Positions 25,368 to 32,431 of a stretch of DNA of 43,540 bases are shown here, piece after piece (the stretch's first letter is position 1; each line of letters begins with the position of its first letter). This stretch comes from a virus: the IMG/VR virus record IMGVR_UViG_3300036912_000011, positions 1 through 43,540 of that record; one strand, given 5' to 3'. The translations under genes were made by a program, and so were the position numbers. The notes below the pieces were generated by a model, which searched no databases, had not been told where the DNA came from, and worked only from the letters and a program-made list of their open reading frames with translations.

Positions 25368-25741
25368 CACTTTGTTCCTTTCACTTCAGCAGCTTTATCA
25401 GGAGGAAGAAACTGCATAATAAGGCCTGTCACATCTGCACTCGCCGCAGTCACCGCACTGATGGAAGCGGTTAGCCCCGCTTGGTCAGGCACAGTGGCGT
25501 GTTTATACTCAATCACCACTTGTCGAAGTGTTTGCATTGAGACATAGTACTTGTTGTAGGCAGAGTGTACCACATCAACCTGTGCTGCTGTGGCCTTTCC
25601 AGAGTTAACGTAATCTGCCCATGCTTGCATTGCAGTATCCACGATGGTGGTGACTGTACCTATGGTGTGATAAGCGTTGTTCTCAAGGCTCGCACACCCC
25701 ATCACCACCAACAGAGGGATAATGAGTAGAAGCTTTTTCAT
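25367..25741 (-). CDS. Lipoprotein, possible spanin component
   Basis: 124 aa with a clear lipoprotein signal: MKKLLLIIPLLVVMGCAS, lipobox Cys16. The mature part is helical. Start overlaps the holin-like gene (ATGA at 25738). A phage lipoprotein next to small membrane proteins suggests the outer-membrane spanin role, which would also imply a Gram-negative host. It is longer than typical Rz1-like proteins, so this is an inference from position. Confidence 0.62.
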   Translation of the reverse strand: MKKLLLIIPLLVVMGCASLENNAYHTIGTVTTIVDTAMQAWADYVNSGKATAAQVDVVHSAYNKYYVSMQTLRQVVIEYKHATVPDQAGLTASISAVTAASADVTGLIMQFLPPDKAAEVKGTK

Positions 25742-25947
25742 TTACTTTCCGGCTTCATTGAGGAGTCTTTGATATCTTTAGTATCAACTGCATTATGTCC
25801 AACACCAGCAAGGCCAACTGCTCCAAGCAAGGCTAGCGTAACCCGAAGCCAGTCAGGAATCCCAGGAATAAGGGCAGCAGCAACACCTAAACCACCAAGC
25901 CAACCAAAGATAGCCGTGGGGCTTTGAAAGAATTCTTTCCATGTCAT
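25738..25947 (-). CDS. Holin-like 69-aa membrane protein
   Basis: ATG 25947 is chosen for its AAGGAAAT site; the longer frame to 26028 would run through a hairpin. The sequence has two hydrophobic segments (FGWLGGLGVAAALIPG and RVTLALLGAVGLAGVG) separated by a short turn with Pro, and a charged C-terminus. This is typical of small class II holins, though not proof. It overlaps the lipoprotein gene. Confidence 0.6.
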   Translation of the reverse strand: MTWKEFFQSPTAIFGWLGGLGVAAALIPGIPDWLRVTLALLGAVGLAGVGHNAVDTKDIKDSSMKPESK

Positions 25948-25974
25948 AATATAATTTCCTTTTTTTGTGCTTGA

Positions 25975-26018
25975 GGAACGGCCAGCCATTACCCTCTGGC
26001 CGTTCCCTAAGCTTTTTT
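25975..26018 (+). terminator. Rho-independent terminator-like hairpin facing rightward
   Basis: Perfect 11-bp stem GGAACGGCCAG / CTGGCCGTTCC (25975-25985, 25996-26006) with a 10-base loop, then six T on the plus strand (26013-26018). On the minus strand, where the genes lie, no T run follows. It therefore faces against the operon and would stop antisense or invading rightward transcription. Confidence 0.6.
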
Positions 26019-26020
26019 CC

Positions 26021-26464
26021 TTACACAACCGGAGTTACCGGCGGCGTGACAGCAATAGCACCAGACTTCGCCACAAGTGCTTGACTCGAGGCTTGAATAG
26101 CATCAAGCGCCGCTTGGTCTGCCGCACTCAGCGTACCCGGTGAGTTCTGCAGTTGCGTAATCAAGGCATCCAACGCAGCAATACCAGTGACGATTCCGTC
26201 AAGGGTGCTGCTAATGGCGTCAAGACTAGCCTGCTCAGTAGCCGCCCAATCAGTGATTTGGCTCATAATACGTTCTTCCATCTTTTGCAAGTCTTGCTTT
26301 GTTACTGCTTGAGGGTCAGGCTTGCAATGTTCCTCCAGCAGTTGTTTCAATCCTTCCATCATAAGATGGAGGTCGAAATGGATACAAGCTAACAGCTCAC
26401 GCTCACTTAGCAAATGCCAAAAAGGGCGTGGTTTACTTGGGTCGAAGTTTGCATTATCACTCAT
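26021..26464 (-). CDS. Coiled-coil 147-aa protein
   Basis: Helical protein with a long Leu/Ile/Ala heptad-like region (SLDAISSTLDGIVTGIAALD, ITQLQNSPGTLSAADQAALD, about residues 80-135) and a Pro-Val tail. The N-terminal part has WHLLSERELLACIHFDLHLM. Such segments recur in phage structural or accessory proteins. AAAAGGAAAA precedes ATG 26464. Role unknown. Confidence 0.6.
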   Translation of the reverse strand: MSDNANFDPSKPRPFWHLLSERELLACIHFDLHLMMEGLKQLLEEHCKPDPQAVTKQDLQKMEERIMSQITDWAATEQASLDAISSTLDGIVTGIAALDALITQLQNSPGTLSAADQAALDAIQASSQALVAKSGAIAVTPPVTPVV

Positions 26465-26487
26465 GTTTTCCTTTTCTTTCAGTGGTG

Positions 26488-26844
26488 TTACTTCTGCGGT
26501 CGTTTCTGAAGTTCTTTAATGTCCATTTTAGATTCTTTAACGTCAGCCTCGATTCGACCTAAGGCTTCGGTGATGCTCTTTTCCAACACTGATTCCTTGA
26601 TCTCAATCGTGCCAATCCGAGCACGACTATCAGCAATCATTTCTGAACGAGCCGTGCCTCCACTGTCAAGGTGGCCTATTTTATTGTTCAAATCCGCTAC
26701 GTCCTTTTCTAGTGATGATACTCGAACATACATCAAGCCAACAGCTACTGCTGCAGCTACTGCCATTTTACCGAGGTCAAATAACCATGACGGCACGGAG
26801 AAAGTTTGTCTTTCATTTTCACCATTTCTTTTATCTTTTACCAT
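26488..26844 (-). CDS. Membrane-anchored coiled-coil protein (possible inner-membrane spanin or holin partner)
   Basis: 118 aa: polar start, one membrane segment (LFDLGKMAVAAAVAVGLMYV, residues 21-40), then about 75 residues of charged coiled coil (SSLEKDVADLNNKIGHLD...). This architecture is that of an inner-membrane spanin or similar envelope protein, and the lipoprotein at 25367 would be a plausible partner. Position in the membrane-gene cluster supports a lysis role, by inference. Confidence 0.6.
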   Translation of the reverse strand: MVKDKRNGENERQTFSVPSWLFDLGKMAVAAAVAVGLMYVRVSSLEKDVADLNNKIGHLDSGGTARSEMIADSRARIGTIEIKESVLEKSITEALGRIEADVKESKMDIKELQKRPQK

Positions 26845-27105
26845 TTATACTACCCTTTTCAGCCCTGACCTATACAAAGGTCTCTTTTTCTCTATTACAA
26901 ACAGCACGACATTAGTCGGCGCTGCTACCCGTTTTGCTGCAACTTTAATCAAGGCGCGACTTGAATGGTCCTTTATACTTAACTCACATATAGCCTTTTG
27001 CAGTCTATTACGATACGCAATTTCCTCAACTAGCGGCAACTGGCAAGCTGTCTCTGCCAACCTGAAAATCCGTTGTCGCCAGTAGTCTATACGCGCTGAG
27101 GTCAT
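26845..27105 (-). CDS. Hypothetical 86-aa basic protein
   Basis: Arg/Lys-rich helical protein (YWRQRIFRLAETACQLP). Start shares bases with the upstream stop (TAATG at 27105). No family recognised; no signal peptide. Confidence 0.55.
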   Translation of the reverse strand: MTSARIDYWRQRIFRLAETACQLPLVEEIAYRNRLQKAICELSIKDHSSRALIKVAAKRVAAPTNVVLFVIEKKRPLYRSGLKRVV

Positions 27106-27656
27106 TAAAATGCTACTCCTTGAACGAACAGACGTGACTTAGTTGGTGTCACATAGTTGGTGCTGCCCAACATTAGCCACGTCGTGCCGTTGGACAGGGT
27201 ATCTACAAATCGCCAGCCAAGTCTGAATGTTCCACTGGTTAGCACACTGCGTGTGAATCCATCTACCTGCAACAGCGTGACGAGGTTCGTGACTATAACT
27301 GTAATAGTATTGGTGATTACCACACCAGCTGCCTCAGTAGTACCTGTTGCTATATTACTATTCAATGACCAGACGCTTCCTGTGCTGCCTCGAACTGTGT
27401 AAATGTAGGGCGTGCTATTTGATAGTCCTTTATCTTGAAAACTGTTCGTCAACGGCAGTATTGCAATCGTCGTCAAGCTGCCATTCACAGAGCGTAGCAA
27501 CATGTTAGAGGTGTAAGCAATAGGATTTGTCCATGTCAACTGCAACACTGCTCCCTGCACTTGGCAAGGCGCCAACAACATCAGCAGCAGGAGCACCACA
27601 ACGCCAACGCACACGGTCAAGTCGATGCTGCCGAGGATGAGTTTGGCGGCGCTCAT
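27105..27656 (-). CDS. Exported or membrane-anchored TN-containing 183-aa protein
   Basis: N-terminal hydrophobic segment (VCVGVVVLLLLMLLAP, about 15-30) acts as signal or anchor. The mature region resembles a fibronectin-III-like start (VLQLTWTNPIAYTSNMLLRS, STPYIYTVRGSTGSV) and then a TN-rich stretch (VVITNTITVIVTNLV). It belongs with the neighbouring exported VTN proteins. ATG 27656 overlaps the stop of a 19-codon ORF. Function unknown. Confidence 0.6.
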   Translation of the reverse strand: MSAAKLILGSIDLTVCVGVVVLLLLMLLAPCQVQGAVLQLTWTNPIAYTSNMLLRSVNGSLTTIAILPLTNSFQDKGLSNSTPYIYTVRGSTGSVWSLNSNIATGTTEAAGVVITNTITVIVTNLVTLLQVDGFTRSVLTSGTFRLGWRFVDTLSNGTTWLMLGSTNYVTPTKSRLFVQGVAF

Positions 27657-27712
27657 GGATTGGATTCCTGTTGCAAGTGCGCCTTGTACGTCGCCAGCAA
27701 CGTCAGCCTCAT
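27653..27712 (-). CDS. Tiny coupling ORF, 19 aa
   Basis: ATG 27712 overlaps the stop of the VTN-repeat gene (ATGA), and its TGA overlaps the next ATG at 27656 (ATGA). It encodes MRLTLLATYKAHLQQESNP. It may only pass ribosomes from one gene to the next, or it may be the remains of a deleted gene. Confidence 0.4.
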   Translation of the reverse strand: MRLTLLATYKAHLQQESNP

Positions 27713-29235
27713 AATCCCCTCACAATTAAGCGGAAATTGTTGGTTGCTATATTGATGACCGCCCCGAAGTTATTAACAGCGGTGGCGTTAATCCGAACAG
27801 TCACATTGGTTATCAGGCCCGGCGCATTGGTCGATGAGCCGCGACTGCGGAATGAAAACCACCTGTTGTTTTCGTTTTGGTAGGTCAGGCTTTCCTGTCG
27901 ATATTGAAATATCGGGCCGGCGGTCTGGATGATGACTGTGCCGGCACAGGAACTTCCGCCGTTGTTGGCGTTGGTCGCGCAGACATTGCCCAAGAACATG
28001 CCCGGTCCCGGCCCATTTAACGCCACAGATTCGGTTGTGGGAAAGTTCGGCGGAGTAACATAGCCGTAGCTCCCACTGAAGTTATAGTTTGTTAAATACG
28101 AATCGTTATTGACCGACAAGAAACCAACCGGGTAACTTGAGACTGCCCCGTTCGTTGCCGCCACAAGCTGATACTCCACCCAAACCGTGCTGCAAGGAGT
28201 ACTCCACGATGCCGATGCCGAGCCGACCGGACCGGTAATGGTCATATTGCTTAACAACGGCACAGAGATTGAGGTTGCCGCGTTGGTGCCTTCGTTGTGC
28301 GACCAGACGCCACCGCTGAATGTGAAGGTGTTGCTGCCGAGCGGCCACGGTTGCGGCACAGTCAGATAATTCGTGCCGACATTGGCCGGGAGTTGGGAGA
28401 ACACAAGTGGCTGTGTGTTGGTCATGCCGGCCAGAGTATCCGCTGCCCGACTGACGAGCACGCCGTTGGTGTAGCACGTGATTCCGCCAAACTGGTTTGT
28501 CACGCAGAGGTATCCTTGCGAAGTCGAGTTTGTGTAAGCAACAGATAGCACCGTGTTGCTGCCAAGCCAGTTCGTCGCCGTACCAACGCTATCTACAGTA
28601 TTTGTGAAGTAGTTATTTACTGTGTTAGTAACATAAGTTGTGGAGTTTGAAATAAGAATAGTGTTATTTACTATGTTAGTAATAGCCACTGAGTTAGTGA
28701 CTACCATAGTAGTTTGATTAGTTACAACCACTGTGTTTTGATTAGTCACAAACAAAGAAACTTGATTAGTAACTCCTATGTTAATTACATTTGTCACTTG
28801 CAACGAAACAGTATTTGTCATCTCCACCAAATTACTAACATTTACTAGGTTAGTAATACTTGTAGAGTTAGTGACAAACAAAGAAACTTGGTTTGTAATC
28901 CCTAAATTAACTGTATTAGTTACAATTAAAGAAACTGTATTAGTCACAGTTATATAGTTTGTGGTGGAGATAGAAATAGAAACACTTGTCCCTGTTCCCC
29001 CACTGCCTCCCCCACTAATCCCACCACCAAGAATTGGCCAAGAGGGGGTTACTCCTCCGTGATAGTTAGAAAGAGCATTTGTTACAGTGTATCCTGAGAT
29101 GTAAACATTTGTCTTTTGCCCACTGCTAGTTAAGACATTAGTGAAGAGTCTCCCGGGGAATGTGGAGTAGTCCACGTTGATGTCTTGGGCAAACACCAAA
29201 GAAGGAAAAAGGAAAAGTATAAGCCACTTACTCAA
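27709..29235 (-). CDS. Exported VTN-repeat fibre-like protein (508 aa)
   Basis: Signal peptide MSKWLILFLFPSLVFAQ, a Gly-rich hinge (GGGISGGGSGGTG, about 71-83), then residues 93-214 as a repeat array of about seven residues built on VTN (VSLFVTN, VNLGITN, VSLQVTN). The C-terminal half (220-508) is beta-rich and ends in a conserved-looking sandwich. The repeat part is AT-rich, while the C-terminal part is clearly richer in G+C. The repeats would form an extended stalk and the C-terminus a head domain. A signal peptide is unusual for a tail fibre; the protein may instead be displayed on the infected cell. Confidence 0.68.
   Translation of the reverse strand: MSKWLILFLFPSLVFAQDINVDYSTFPGRLFTNVLTSSGQKTNVYISGYTVTNALSNYHGGVTPSWPILGGGISGGGSGGTGTSVSISISTTNYITVTNTVSLIVTNTVNLGITNQVSLFVTNSTSITNLVNVSNLVEMTNTVSLQVTNVINIGVTNQVSLFVTNQNTVVVTNQTTMVVTNSVAITNIVNNTILISNSTTYVTNTVNNYFTNTVDSVGTATNWLGSNTVLSVAYTNSTSQGYLCVTNQFGGITCYTNGVLVSRAADTLAGMTNTQPLVFSQLPANVGTNYLTVPQPWPLGSNTFTFSGGVWSHNEGTNAATSISVPLLSNMTITGPVGSASASWSTPCSTVWVEYQLVAATNGAVSSYPVGFLSVNNDSYLTNYNFSGSYGYVTPPNFPTTESVALNGPGPGMFLGNVCATNANNGGSSCAGTVIIQTAGPIFQYRQESLTYQNENNRWFSFRSRGSSTNAPGLITNVTVRINATAVNNFGAVINIATNNFRLIVRGL
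28594..28959 (-). repeat. VTN repeat array in fibre-like gene
   Basis: Protein-level tandem repeats of xVTNxxx with nucleotide-level duplication: a block containing ACAAACAAAGAAACTTG occurs near 28748 and again near 28876. This suggests recent unit duplication or slippage, hence possible length variation between isolates. Confidence 0.75.
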
Positions 29236-30257
29236 GGTGTAGAAACTCCCCGAATAATCCCGTTTGTGATGTAGAGGGTAGAAAAGGTAGAGGGTAAGAC
29301 AGTTAAGACGCTTAGGTTTGTACTCACCCCACTAGCGATGACTTGCCAGCCGCCGTTCGTGCCGTCCACGCTGACGAGTGCACAGCCAAAGCAGGGCACG
29401 TTGGTCGCTGTGATGGAGCGGATTGGTGCGCCTCCCAACTGGTCGATGTTGGTCAGATTATCGGCCGTAAAGATTTGCGCATTATTGATGGTCAGCTCGT
29501 CGTCGACCCCGAAGATCTCGTTGGTAAAGACGGTGACGCCGTTGTCCGAGACGAAAATCAAGTGCCTTGAGTCCGACCCTGTCAAGCCACCAGTTATCTC
29601 TCCTAAAACGATATTGTTTCTGACGTCACTAAAGTCAGAAACGTAGGCAAGCTGTTGAGTAACTACATCACCCACTTCATTAGTAGTAACCCAACTTGGA
29701 CGCCAATCGATAAGCAACCCCACACCATTAGTTGCTCCAATTACAACTCCACCAGTGTTTGTAAGTAGTATAGAACTACAGAATATTGAGCCCGTGGTGG
29801 CGATGAAACTGAGGTTTGTTATGGCGTAGCCTCCAGCGTCGACAGTGTTTGTCCAAGGATTACTGAGGCTGCTGCCGCTAATAGCTTCCCAATTCCCAGC
29901 TTGGTTAAGGAAAAGGTTCGTATTAGGAGAGCCTACATTATGCACCAAACCAGTATTACTACCAGAATAAAGGTTAGTAATTCCAGGAGCACCGTTTGTT
30001 CCGTTAGCTCCACTAGTTCCATTAGTTCCAGAGGGGCCCTGAATTCCTTGGATTCCCTGTGCACCTATAGCTCCTGTTGGCCCAACCGCACCTAAGCCAA
30101 CTCTACGAACTGCTCCAGATAAAGATAGACCGTTAGCGTCAAAAAAGTTGGTGTAGGCGCTGGGCAAAACATGGGTGGTTCTGTCTACCTGCAGGTTGTC
30201 ATTGGTTGCCGCTAGCACACTAGTACAAAAGGCAAAGAAGAAAAGTATCTTTTTCAT
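29232..30257 (-). CDS. Exported collagen-like fibre protein (341 aa)
   Basis: Signal peptide MKKILFFFAFCTSVLAA. A G-x-y collagen-like stretch from about residue 58 to 93 (GPTGAIGAQGIQGIQGPSG and GANGTNGAPG) is followed by beta-rich TN-containing domains. The stretch near 29340-29580 is visibly G+C-rich against its surroundings. It overlaps the VTN-repeat gene by ATGA, so both exported fibres are made together. Likely trimeric. Whether it is a virion fibre or a cell-surface protein is open. Confidence 0.68.
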   Translation of the reverse strand: MKKILFFFAFCTSVLAATNDNLQVDRTTHVLPSAYTNFFDANGLSLSGAVRRVGLGAVGPTGAIGAQGIQGIQGPSGTNGTSGANGTNGAPGITNLYSGSNTGLVHNVGSPNTNLFLNQAGNWEAISGSSLSNPWTNTVDAGGYAITNLSFIATTGSIFCSSILLTNTGGVVIGATNGVGLLIDWRPSWVTTNEVGDVVTQQLAYVSDFSDVRNNIVLGEITGGLTGSDSRHLIFVSDNGVTVFTNEIFGVDDELTINNAQIFTADNLTNIDQLGGAPIRSITATNVPCFGCALVSVDGTNGGWQVIASGVSTNLSVLTVLPSTFSTLYITNGIIRGVSTP

Positions 30258-30499
30258 TATACATCCACCACAGAGTTAGTGCCATCATTATTCACAATAA
30301 ACTTCTTATGCCCATCAGGGGACAGTATTCCATCTCCTGGGCTAGGAGCCCCACCAATCACCGCTACCCAACCAAGGACAGTGTACACATACACCGCTCC
30401 ATCTTGCATCACCCAAAGTGCTCCACACTCTACCTCTCCAGGAGAGCTGTCTTGGTAATATGTATTAGGATGAGGATTTTGTGTTGCAGCTAAGCTCAT
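30257..30499 (-). CDS. Small 80-aa protein with W-module (tail fibre adaptor-like)
   Basis: Carries the module DSSPGEVECGALWV...VLGWVAVIGG, which is shared with the next two fibre genes, then a short tail ending NNDGTNSVVDV. ATGA overlaps both neighbours' ends. It probably mediates attachment or folding of the collagen-like fibres. Confidence 0.6.
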   Translation of the reverse strand: MSLAATQNPHPNTYYQDSSPGEVECGALWVMQDGAVYVYTVLGWVAVIGGAPSPGDGILSPDGHKKFIVNNDGTNSVVDV

Positions 30500-30882
30500 T
30501 TACTTATCGTCCTTCCAGGAGCCCCTTGCACCCCTTGAATTCCTTGCTTACCAGTATACCCAAGTTCCCCTCTTTCCCCCTTGTCGCCCTTTGGTCCAGC
30601 AACCCCTGCTTCCCCCGCAACACCCTTTTCTCCCTTTACTCCTTGTTCTCCTTGTAATCCCTGCGCACCTGTGTCACCAGCCATTCCTCTTTCTCCCTTC
30701 TCTCCCTTCTCACCTTTCTCTCCCCTAACTCCTTGCGGACCAACAGGACCAACTTCCCCACCACCCACTGCTACCCAACCAAAGGGAGTGGATACATGGA
30801 ACTTGCCGTGAGTGGTTACCCAAAGAGTGCCGTCTTGCCACTTGCCTGGGTCACTATCTTGAACTAGGATTTGTGTTTGCAT
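30496..30882 (-). CDS. Collagen-like protein with W-module (128 aa)
   Basis: N-terminal module (QDSDPGKWQDGTLWV, PFGWVAVGGG, residues 8-43) and then about 80 residues of G-x-y repeats rich in GEKGEKG and GPKGDKG. Phage collagen-like proteins form trimeric stalks. No signal peptide, in contrast with the exported collagen-like protein at 29232. Likely a virion fibre part. Confidence 0.72.
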   Translation of the reverse strand: MQTQILVQDSDPGKWQDGTLWVTTHGKFHVSTPFGWVAVGGGEVGPVGPQGVRGEKGEKGEKGERGMAGDTGAQGLQGEQGVKGEKGVAGEAGVAGPKGDKGERGELGYTGKQGIQGVQGAPGRTISK

Positions 30883-30885
30883 AAA

Positions 30886-31599
30886 CTAAAAGACTCCTAC
30901 AACCCAATCCGAAGCAGGATCAAAGGTTGCGTTATGGTTTCCTGTTGCGTCAGCGATTGACAATCCAGAGCCCTCATCACAATGCCAAAGAGCAATAGTG
31001 TTGGCGTCTAGTTGATTACATTTTGAAGGAGTAAAGCTCGTGGTATATCGAACTATATTTGAAATTCTAAACTCATCTAAATGAACCTCATCTCCACCAA
31101 GACCAAGGTAAAGATTAGACAGGTCTGCTGCAGGAATTGGCACACCAACAGCAGCAAAAACTGTATCTAAAGCTCCATCTATCCAAAGCTTTCCATAAAC
31201 GCCATCCCAAGTAAAGGCAACATGATGAAAGTTTCCATCGGCTAAAAGTCTTCCAGAACTAAGAGTTGAAACATCACCACTAACACCAAAAACACAATAA
31301 ACACTAACCACACCACCAGAAATACCAAGCCGATATCCACTTGCAGGAGAACCACCTACACGACAGTAGAACCAGTTATTGTTTCCATTACCAATGTTCT
31401 TTACCCAACACTCAAGGGTTCCAACAGAAGGAAAGAAATCGGAGCTAAAAGGTGTGGAAGAATTGTTTAGGCTACTGTTAATTCCAAACCTACCACAAGA
31501 TATACAACAGCAGGCTCCCATAGGACTTCCACCCACACTTTTTTTAAGTGGTAATCCTAACACATTATCCTTTTGAGGAACGTAAGGAGGTACGCTCAT
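30886..31599 (-). CDS. LamG/concanavalin-like domain protein
   Basis: 237 aa from ATG 31599, which overlaps the upstream stop (ATGA). Most of the sequence is a LamG-like jelly roll: [19 protein letters not shown], then [20 protein letters not shown], then [19 protein letters not shown] and [10 protein letters not shown]. Such domains bind glycans or proteins. A Cys cluster ([12 protein letters not shown], near residue 30) precedes it. Located in the collagen-fibre cluster, so it is probably a receptor-binding tip or host-surface binder. Confidence 0.75.
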   Translation of the reverse strand: MSVPPYVPQKDNVLGLPLKKSVGGSPMGACCCISCGRFGINSSLNNSSTPFSSDFFPSVGTLECWVKNIGNGNNNWFYCRVGGSPASGYRLGISGGVVSVYCVFGVSGDVSTLSSGRLLADGNFHHVAFTWDGVYGKLWIDGALDTVFAAVGVPIPAADLSNLYLGLGGDEVHLDEFRISNIVRYTTSFTPSKCNQLDANTIALWHCDEGSGLSIADATGNHNATFDPASDWVVGVF

Positions 31600-32195
31600 G
31601 CTGGACAATCCACAAAGGTAGTTACTGTTGAGTCACCTGACACCTGTTTGGTTTCCTTCAAGATGCCTGATGTAGGATCATAATTCACATCCATCACCGC
31701 GTCAATAGTTCCTGTGTCACCAGCAGGCCCCTGCGGCCCTGTTGCCCCTTGCGGACCCGTAGCACCATCAGCTCCACTTGGGCCAGTAGCTCCTTGCACT
31801 CCTGCATTACCTTGTGGCCCCGCTGGGCCTGTTGCACCGTCAGCACCTGCAGGCCCTTGTGCCCCCGTACCTCCAGTAAGTCCCAAAACAGAACCTTGCA
31901 GTACCCACACCCCGCTCACCTGCCAATACACATTCCAAGTAGTGTTGTCAATGTAAAGGTCACCATCATTGTAGGTTGCCACTGGTGCACCAGCAGCTAC
32001 ATAAATCCTATTCCCTGTCCCCCCACCACCACCAGAAATCACAATCCAACTACCAAACCAAATCCTCAGTTCAGAGATGGTTGGTCTAAACCAAAATGCC
32101 CCAAATACTGAGTCCCCCGGATTTGCCTCTTGCACAAAGACAATCTGGTCCCCATGCTGAGCAGACGCGAGTGCATTAACTCTTGAATCACTCAT
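31596..32195 (-). CDS. Collagen-like tail fibre protein with two W-modules (199 aa)
   Basis: ATG 32195 overlaps the upstream stop (ATGA). Two related modules come first ([14 protein letters not shown]...[12 protein letters not shown] and [19 protein letters not shown]), then G-x-y repeats ([13 protein letters not shown], residues 115-165), then a short beta C-terminus. It fits a tail-fibre stalk. It is coupled to the LamG protein gene downstream, which may provide the tip. Confidence 0.72.
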   Translation of the reverse strand: MSDSRVNALASAQHGDQIVFVQEANPGDSVFGAFWFRPTISELRIWFGSWIVISGGGGGTGNRIYVAAGAPVATYNDGDLYIDNTTWNVYWQVSGVWVLQGSVLGLTGGTGAQGPAGADGATGPAGPQGNAGVQGATGPSGADGATGPQGATGPQGPAGDTGTIDAVMDVNYDPTSGILKETKQVSGDSTVTTFVDCPA

Positions 32196-32431
32196 GCCCA
32201 AGCACTCCCATTCCACACCCTCATCACATGCGCCATGTAGTCCCAAGCAACCATACCCTCAGTGGGAAGACGGATTGCAGCAACGTCAGGCAATGGGTGA
32301 GCCTTACCTGCTTCAGTTTGATTAAATGTCATCCATCTCTTAAACTCTTCCTCAAATTGCTTCTGCCTTTCATCCTTAACAGGTGCCTTAAGTACAGCAA
32401 AGTTAAACCCTGCGAATGCTTGGTGACTCAT
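32192..32431 (-). CDS. Small 79-aa protein after terminase
   Basis: Charged N-terminal half and a C-terminal [18 protein letters not shown], which resembles the Trp-ending short domains of tail-fibre adaptor proteins. Coupled by ATGA to terminase and to the fibre gene. No clear family. Confidence 0.55.
   Translation of the reverse strand: MSHQAFAGFNFAVLKAPVKDERQKQFEEEFKRWMTFNQTEAGKAHPLPDVAAIRLPTEGMVAWDYMAHVMRVWNGSAWA

Noticed and set aside
31714-31956. Plus-strand Pro-rich frames opposite collagen-like genes (also 30581-30811)
   Set aside because: Antisense of Gly-x-y repeats always gives Pro-rich frames; not genes.
27100-32200. CRISPR array or diversity-generating retroelement
   Set aside because: Repeats here are coding (VTN and collagen) without spacers, and no reverse transcriptase or template repeat was seen.
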